Below are positions 56,985-64,000 of a DNA stretch of 64,000 nt, one piece after another. Numbering within the stretch: position 1 is the first letter of the stretch; the number at the start of each line of letters is the position of its first letter. Where the stretch lies: contig OY720345.1 in NCBI GenBank assembly GCA_963082975.1, positions 6,598,491 to 6,662,490 on the forward strand, in the 5' to 3' direction. The DNA is from Labia minor (Eukaryota > Arthropoda > Insecta > Dermaptera > Spongiphoridae). Below the pieces are notes generated by a model. That model saw nothing but the letters and a program-made list of their open reading frames with translations, did not search any database and had not been told where the DNA came from. Position numbers and translations under genes: made by a program.

Positions 56985-57319
56985 CTCTTCTTTATATATT
57001 TATATTCATAAATTCTAGATATATAATTAATTATAAATTAATTGTATTTAATTCTTATTTTGAAATGGATTTATAGAATTTAGTAATCAATATATTGCAT
57101 GTTTATTTTAGATAATTTTTATTATATTATATATATCTGTATTTTACTACAAGGAATATATAATTTAAAAAAATGTATATGGTATGAGAGAGAGAAGATG
57201 GTTTTGTCAAAAAATAAAAAATGAATAACAGGGGTGGTTGTTGGAAAAAAAAAATATAATAATTTACAAATTGTTCTATTTGTTAATATATCTATCGATC
57301 TATCTCTTTGGCTCTACGG

Positions 57320-57762
57320 CAGAGGTTCTTAAACTGTGGTCCGCGGACTCCTGGGGGTCCGCAAAGCCATCGTACAGGTGCATGAGAAAATGATGAGTCG
57401 GATAAAACTTTATTTAATATAAAAGAAGCGATGGCATGGCTTTGTGAGGAAACAGAGATCAAATACCCAAATTCAACGAAATGTGCAAGAAAACTATTGC
57501 TACCGTTTCCATCTTCATATTTAGCAGAATTTTCTTTCTTCAATATTATAATTTCTAATAAAATGTGTTCTACAATATGCAAAAAAATCGTTATTCACCA
57601 ATCACTGTTAGAAATATTCATCATATATCCTTGTTCTTATGAGATCGTAAGCCAGAAATTAACTAATAAAATGACGTAAAGTACCTAAAGTTGGAATGGG
57701 GTCCGTCAAAAAAAATTTTTTCAAGTGGGGGTCTGCAGAGTACATAAGATTAAGAACCTCTG
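57320..57762 (+). mobile_element. hAT-type element with transposase remnant, copy 2
   Basis: Ends CAGAGGTTCTTAAAC and TTAAGAACCTCTG with a perfect 8-bp duplication CTCTACGG. Opposite orientation to 33960-34418 and highly similar along its length; the enclosed frame is at 57431-57679. Confidence 0.93.
57431..57679 (+). pseudogene. hAT transposase C-terminal remnant, copy 2
   Basis: Eighty-two codons differing from the copy at 34043-34291 at two residues (Ser to Phe and Arg to Ser, near the C-terminus). The open frame is kept in both copies, 23 kb apart. Same [15 protein letters not shown] motif of the hAT dimerisation region. Confidence 0.65.
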
Positions 57763-59024
57763 CTCTACGGAATTCGAAAGTTCTTGGCCGCAGCAACCAC
57801 ATTTCTCCAAGTATCCCTATATTCTGAGCCACAACCCTCCAATCCCTACCCTCTCTCATCTCTCTCACGCCCCTTCCTACAATATCCACCCAAATCTCTA
57901 AATTTTATAATTCTAACTATATCTGGAAATGCATTGAGCTCATGCAATTCCTCGTTATGCAGTCCGCGCCATTCCCCCCGGTAACCTCATTTAATTTATT
58001 AATATACTCTTTCATAATATAACTATCATATATATTATAATTTTTTATTTTAATTTGCATTGGATACATTGTATAAAGGAACGTATAAAATAATATATTA
58101 ATTTCCAATACGAATCTATGATATTTCTATGCTATTAATTCCTTTATAAAGCTCTAATTTAAATATATAATAATTATATACGTATATACTCCCCACTAAA
58201 ATATTCCTCAGGTAACACTATTACTTCTATTAGAATTAACTGTTTTTTTGTTTTTTAATTGATTGAAAATATGAAAATTTTAGAAAATCATAATTCTTTT
58301 AAAATTTGTTACATAATAAAATACAAGTTGATTAATAAGAAAATTAATAAAATATTATTTAAACTCTCAATTTCATTGCATAATAGAAATAATTTAACAA
58401 AATCTTTATTATTACAAAAATTTGACTTGATGTTTTATAGAACGCAAATGAAAAAAATAAATACATACGAAAATTCCCTTCCTTTATTGACAAGAGACTT
58501 ATACTAACTCTTGGTGACCCTTCGTTCCTGAAAGTCTGTGAACCGGAGACCATTTTATTTTATGGACATCCTCTGGCATTCTAATCCTCCTCTACCTTTA
58601 ACAATCCATTTTGTAATTTTTTTGAAGGCATTATGTATAAAATGCATGTTATATGTTATATCAGTGTTTTCTATGAGTGATTCAAGGTGCATTGATGTAC
58701 AAATGTTAAATAACATGAATATCGTATTTCCGTTCTGGTTGAAATAGAAAAGAATGTACATTTGATTTTGTTATTATTTTATTTTAACACATTTATTACA
58801 TTTTCGTAGTAATATTATAAAATAATCAGTTAATTTTTTTTTATTTATTTTAATAAAAGGGTGAGGTGAGTTGAATGAAGGAGCGGTAAGATATGGTATC
58901 TATAAAAATGAATTTATAATGTTAATTTAATAAATCAGAACTTTATTGTAAATGTATGTAACATTTTAAAAATTCAATTTAAAAAAAAAAAAAAAATTAT
59001 AAAATAAAATATATAATAATTTAA

Positions 59025-59322
59025 TGAAGGCGCCATTGGGTGTGCGGGTAGCGAACCTGCCTCACATTCATATGGTCCCAGGTTCAAGTCCCGGGCCTGG
59101 CAAGGGAATTTCCCTAGCTGGGGTCTATGGGACGGAGTCAACCCAGCCTCCAGGAACAACATTGGGGAATAGCTACTTGATAAAAAGTAGCACCTCCGAT
59201 CAAGAAAATCAAGAAAGGTTGAGAGGACCCGTTCTACTGATCATAGGACACCTCATTGATATAACCGGCTTGATAGGCGTTGTCCTTGCGTAGGACATAC
59301 AAAAGTCAGAGGTTTTTTTTTT
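59025..59322 (+). mobile_element. tRNA-derived SINE, copy 4
   Basis: Full copy with B-box GGTTCAAGTCC, ending AAAGTCAGAGG plus a T run. Flanked by the duplication TATAATAATTTAA on both sides. Contains the 'gataaaaagta' insertion also present in copy 2. Confidence 0.93.
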
Positions 59323-60229
59323 GTATAATAATTTAAAGGTAATATTAATAATATAAAATAATTTATATTAATGTATATAAAAATATTTAAAATAAATATA
59401 TAATATATAAATACTTTAATCATATAGTCAAGTTTAATTTGAAAAATTTTCAATAAAAGTAAGTTCTTATGGATTTATATTTACCTATGGATTATATATT
59501 AAAATTTAATACATATATTAAATTACATAATTAATTCATAAATATTTCTATAAAAATGAAAAATTAAACAAAAAACAGAATTTTTATTACATTCTATCAT
59601 TCCTACTAATTAAATATACTAATATAATTAAAATCCTTATACTTATATGATCATATTATAAAAGTCATCTACTTTTTAAAAGAGTATAATTTCATTATTA
59701 GATTATTTATTGACTTTTCACTTCAAGTTAATTTAATAAAAATATTTCCTAATATCTTATTAGTAGGTATCAACATTTTTTTTATAAGAAAAAGAAATTA
59801 AAAGTTATCGACAAAAGATTATAATCTTTTTTTTATTACAACTAATAAAAAGGAAATATGTAGATAATTTATTTTTTCATCTCGTTTATTCTTCAACATA
59901 TTTTAAAGGAAAACAAAATTTAAAATCAATTTTTACTTAAAACTCCTAAAAATATTGTGAAATTATTTTTTTCGCATATAAAATTAATTAATTAATGAAC
60001 TAATATTTGAAAAAATATAAATATAAAAAAATTTTATAAAATAACGTTTTTCCAATAGACTAAAAAGAATAATATAACTTCTCTATAAGCCTGACAAAGT
60101 TTCTGGATGCATTGCTTCATATTCAACGAAAAACGTTAATTTTAATGCTATAAAAATTTTTAAATACGTTCAAAATGAAAATCTATCCTGAAATCAATAT
60201 TTATGTTTCAGAATCCGTTGAAAAAAAAA

Positions 60230-60450
60230 ATTAATCGGAGCAATACCAAAGGAGTTAGTTACTAAAAGTAATTAATTACAATTAATTAATTATAATTCAA
60301 TTATATTTCTTCTATATCTTCTAGGGATCGGTTGAAATATCTATAAAAAATTTTCAAAAGTCTATCTCAATATTAAGATGATGAAAAATCGATTTCAATT
60401 TGTCAAAAGAGCGAACAGACAGACAGACGCCAAGTGAAGTTGAGAAAAAC
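60230..60450 (+). repeat. Repeat family H, copy 3
   Basis: Same 'gatttcaatttgtcaaaagagcgaacagac' block and 'gacgccaagtgaagttgag' tail as 54375, with a longer left part ('ggagcaataccaaaggagtt', 'ctagggatcggttgaaat'). A small echo ('gtcaagtgaagttaagaaaaacgtta') recurs at 60655-60682. Confidence 0.75.
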
Positions 60451-61644
60451 GTTATAAAAATAAAGTTGTGTATTCCGTTATATAAAATGTTATTTTTTAA
60501 TTATTTATTAATCAATCATTATAAACTCCACCACCTATCCTTAAAATTTAATATAATAATAAAATAGATATATAATTGTATATAATATTAAGGTCATTTG
60601 TCACGATATTTAGTGACTATGTAGAGAACTGTCAAATCGTAATCAAAATTCTGATGTCAAGTGAAGTTAAGAAAAACGTTATAATAAAAAAAAAGAAAAA
60701 AAAAAGAAAAAGAAAGATTAAATAATATATATTTAAAGTGGAAAAATGTGGACATATTTAAATATGGAGAGGGTAGGAATTGAAACAATATATATATCTA
60801 TAGTTAGAGTTTTAGTGTGCATAGGTTTTGTTCAATTTAAATAATTATAGTAAACAAAAATTACTTTATATTGGGTTATATTTCTATTATTTTAGAAATC
60901 TTCAAGATAAAGTTTTATAATATTTCAAATAACAATTAATATAGTACCATAATAGTATATTTAGTAATATGTTATCAGTATATTTGTAAAAGTTCAATGT
61001 TTCATTAAATATCTATTTATTATATGTATATACATTTATAGGGGCCCAACATTAGTTATCTATTAATAATAACTTTATAATAAATGCATATGATCGATTG
61101 AAGCACAAGGTAATGTAAGAAAAATGCATTAAAATTAAATTTTTGTATTCAAGAGAGAGAGACAGCTAGAAAAATTTAATCAACATTAAGAGATAAATAA
61201 TCGTAGGTGTAAATTAATGATTTGTAGAAAGAAGAAATGTTGAATTCTAATTCTGATGGGAGAGACTATCCATTAGTTGACTTGATTGAAAGGATTACAA
61301 TTTTTTTTTTTTCTTCTATTTTTATTTATTTATGTTATAAGTGGTTTTTCTATATTTACTATTTTCCTTTTATTATTATTTTTATTTATTGTGAAGCTTT
61401 TTATAATAGTTTATAATATTAAATATTTTTTAAAACTCTAATAAACTTTTAATAATAAATAATCATTTCAATATATTTATACTTTTTATGACATATATAT
61501 ATATATATATATAAATAATATTTTTAAATTATACTATTGTTATAATAATAATAATAATAATAATAATAATTTTATAATATCTAAATAGGTATTACTTTAA
61601 TTATAGAAATATTTTTAGATCTACTGTATGTTTATGGTAACTAT

Positions 61645-61950
61645 AATACATACGAGATTGAAAATTTAATTTTATTCTTAATATCAGGAATTTTGAATCA
61701 AAGTCTGTGTGACAAAGAATCGATGTGGGATTTTGGGTTGAATGGGTGAAAGATTTTGGAATTAGTGTGTTCCCAAGCTCCGAAGAATCTTTGACACTAA
61801 CACTATCACTGACACATGTCTGCTCCTGACGACAGCCCGTCGTGCCAAGGATTCCTCAACCCAAAATCTCAACATCGACTTTTGATCACACAGAATTCCT
61901 GATATTAATAATAAAATGAAATTTTCAATCTCATATGTATTATAAAAAAA
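61645..61950. mobile_element. Foldback element with about 100-bp arms
   Basis: Left arm 'gagattgaaaatttaatttt', 'aatatcaggaatt', 'tgtgtgacaaagaatcgatgt', 'gggttga' is mirrored at the right end (61850-61950). It shares 'gggttgaatgggtg(g)aagatttt' with 48650, linking the two loci to one family. Confidence 0.8.
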
Positions 61951-64000
61951 TCTCAAAAAATTCCCTCCAAAAAAAATAAATTTTTTTATCTCATAAAACT
62001 TGTTGTTTTGAAATATCTTTAAAAATAATTTCTATGTTCATTTGAAAATATTTTACCTAATAAATCATTGAAATAATAAATAAATAAATAAATAAACTAA
62101 ATTAATAATCATGATATTAAACTATCTAGATCTATGATATAGATAGAATTATAGAATAATAAATTTAATTGCAATAAGTATAGATTTTTAAACTAAATAT
62201 ACAATTTTATAATAACGTTGCTTTAATTATTGTTACCTTCATTTATATTAACATATTCTACTTTGTGGTCAAATTTTAATTAGTATTCATTTCATTGAAG
62301 AACTAAAGTTTACTTTAGTAAGTAACTATATTTTCAAATTTTTTCTATGATATAGAAGAAATAATGTAAGTATATAATAATAATTATATGATGGAATAAT
62401 TCGCATATATATAACATATATTCTATGTATTTATTATTAAAATTGAAATATTTAAAAATTATTCAAAATTTATATTTGTTTTCTCTTAGAATCAAAATGA
62501 TAAAAAAAAAAATGATATTGACTTTTAATATCACAATTGAAAGGTTAAATTAATAATTACTCATTTATCTGTCATACATAAAGAATCGTTGATGAAATGG
62601 ATAATATTTTTTGTTATTCAAACTCTTTTCAACCTCTCTACTAATTTAATTAATTTAAGAATAATATTAGAAATATTTTATTTTGTCATATTTATTGATT
62701 AAGTATAAATTTGAGTATATGTGTGTGTCTGTGTGTGTGTGTGTGTAGTGTAAGAGAGAAAGAGAGATGTTAGAAACATGATCACACATTCATTCTTCTC
62801 TCAACATTTTATTTCAATCATTTCATTTGAAACTGAAAAACAGAGTGGTTTAAAAAGAGTGTGAGGATGCGGAGAGAGGGAGAAAATCTATTTGAAGCCA
62901 ATGAGTTGAGTTTTAAGTGAGGTTCATATAAATAGATTAACGACTTGGACTTTTAAGATTGGCAGTTGAACTGACAGCAAAGGGAAATTGAAAGAACCTT
63001 AAAAGAGTTCCTCCTCCAATGTCCGAAATTCTATCTACTATTTCAAGATAAAAATTCATTTAAACCAAAAATAAGTAAATTTATAATATTATTTGTAAAA
63101 TAAAGAAAAAAATAAAATAAAAATAATTGCAAGTTCTTTCACTTTCTTTCCTAACTTCCATATCACTTTTCATTTATTATGATACTATTTAACAAATGAA
63201 TAAACATCAATTAACATAACTTTATGCCTACTGACTTATCACTAATAGAAATGATTAGTTTTTTAATAAATAATAAATAAATATAAGAAAAGTAAATAAA
63301 TTATATAATAATTTAAATTATTAATATTTGAAAAACCAAGCTACCACATATTATTTAAAATATTATTAATTATTATACTTTTAAATTATAGTGCATGTGT
63401 TCTTCTTCTATTAAATTTGAAAATTTTAATGTATATTGTGTGAGATATTGAAATTAAATAATAAATCTTAATAGAAATTCATTTATGGGTGAATGGATAT
63501 ATTTTCCTTTTACAAATAGTAATCTAAATTTTTGATTTTTATCAACTCTATACTATATCATGATGAAAACAAATAAAGTGGGTCACCAACATCAACGGAG
63601 ATAAAACTTTTAGATATTATAATATAATATATATATATTCATCGCAAAATGAACACAAAAGGATCTTGAAATTTAAAAATTACACTTTTAATATATATAT
63701 TTATAAATATTTGATAAGCACAAATTAAATTTATAATATAGTAAAAAGTTAATTAAACTCTCTCTCTCTCTCTTTATTTCTCCCTTCTATTTTCTATCCT
63801 CTCTTACATTAGTCCTATACTATATAAATTGAATCTCTTTAAATATTTTTTCTTTATTTTTAATTTATGGTCATTTAAATTTCATTCGGCCTTATCAGTT
63901 GTTGAACATCACGAGAAGGTTGAGAGGAGGAGGAGGAGGAGGGGGGGGGGTATATATTTATAAAAAGGTACAAAAACATTAACATTGACAGCCATGTTTA

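Larger units (their letters stand above)
53100..64000. other. Upstream dnc intron or 5' region, no coding exon seen
   Basis: Apart from the repeats listed (54375, 56425, 56878, 57320, 59025, 60230, 61645), I find no minus-strand open stretch with PDE4-like sequence or good splice sites, and no other gene. The entry phase of exon 52451-52636 shows transcription comes from beyond here for long isoforms. A somewhat less AT-rich stretch at 62860-63030 could be a 5' UTR but has no supporting motif. Confidence 0.5.

Noticed and set aside
57780..57990. Possible LINE 3' end (minus-strand peptide SEYRDTWRNVVAAAKN)
   Set aside because: The peptide resembles the tail of some LINE ORF2 proteins, but it is too short and no reverse transcriptase motif or tail is visible.

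Overview
This is a window of a eukaryotic nuclear genome, almost certainly an arthropod and most likely an insect. It is very AT-rich, full of microsatellites and transposon relics, and its genes are split by GT-AG introns. The strongest taxonomic clues are a PDE4-type phosphodiesterase closest in wording to insect dunce, and a MADF-BESS protein, a class expanded in insects. I cannot name the species.

The first 9.5 kb is a compact gene cluster. A two-exon coiled-coil protein gene (1125-1866, +) converges on an eight-exon RPAP2/Rtr1 gene (2261-6033, -). RPAP2 is divergent from a three-exon MADF-BESS gene (6354-7386, +) across about 320 bp. That gene converges on an unrecognised Asn-rich coiled-coil gene (7826-9431, -).

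From 13779 to at least 52636 the minus strand carries dunce (dnc), a cAMP-specific phosphodiesterase of the PDE4 family. Twelve shared coding exons encode UCR1, UCR2, the linkers, the complete HD-type catalytic domain and the C-terminus. All exon phases agree, giving 633 codons from the first exon seen; the 5' end lies outside the window. Two further candidate first exons sit inside large introns. The one at 39565-39713 gives a 621-residue form lacking the PKA-site half of UCR1. The one at 20715-20813 gives a 510-residue super-short form with a hydrophobic N-terminus, joined at the same point as mammalian PDE4A1.

Most of the rest is repetitive: at least nine hAT-type MITEs (seven with perfect 8-bp target duplications); four copies of a tRNA-derived SINE; two microsatellite-bearing families (A and C) with sub-terminal inverted repeats that resemble Helentron-associated DINE-1/HINE elements; a pogo/Tigger relic; a mariner nested in another Tc1-mariner-superfamily element; a second mariner fragment; a Penelope-like GIY-YIG fragment; two THAP-bearing elements; several foldback elements; and a 12-unit, 31-bp tandem array. 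Insertions of these account for much of the intron growth in dnc. From 53.1 to 64 kb I see no coding exon.
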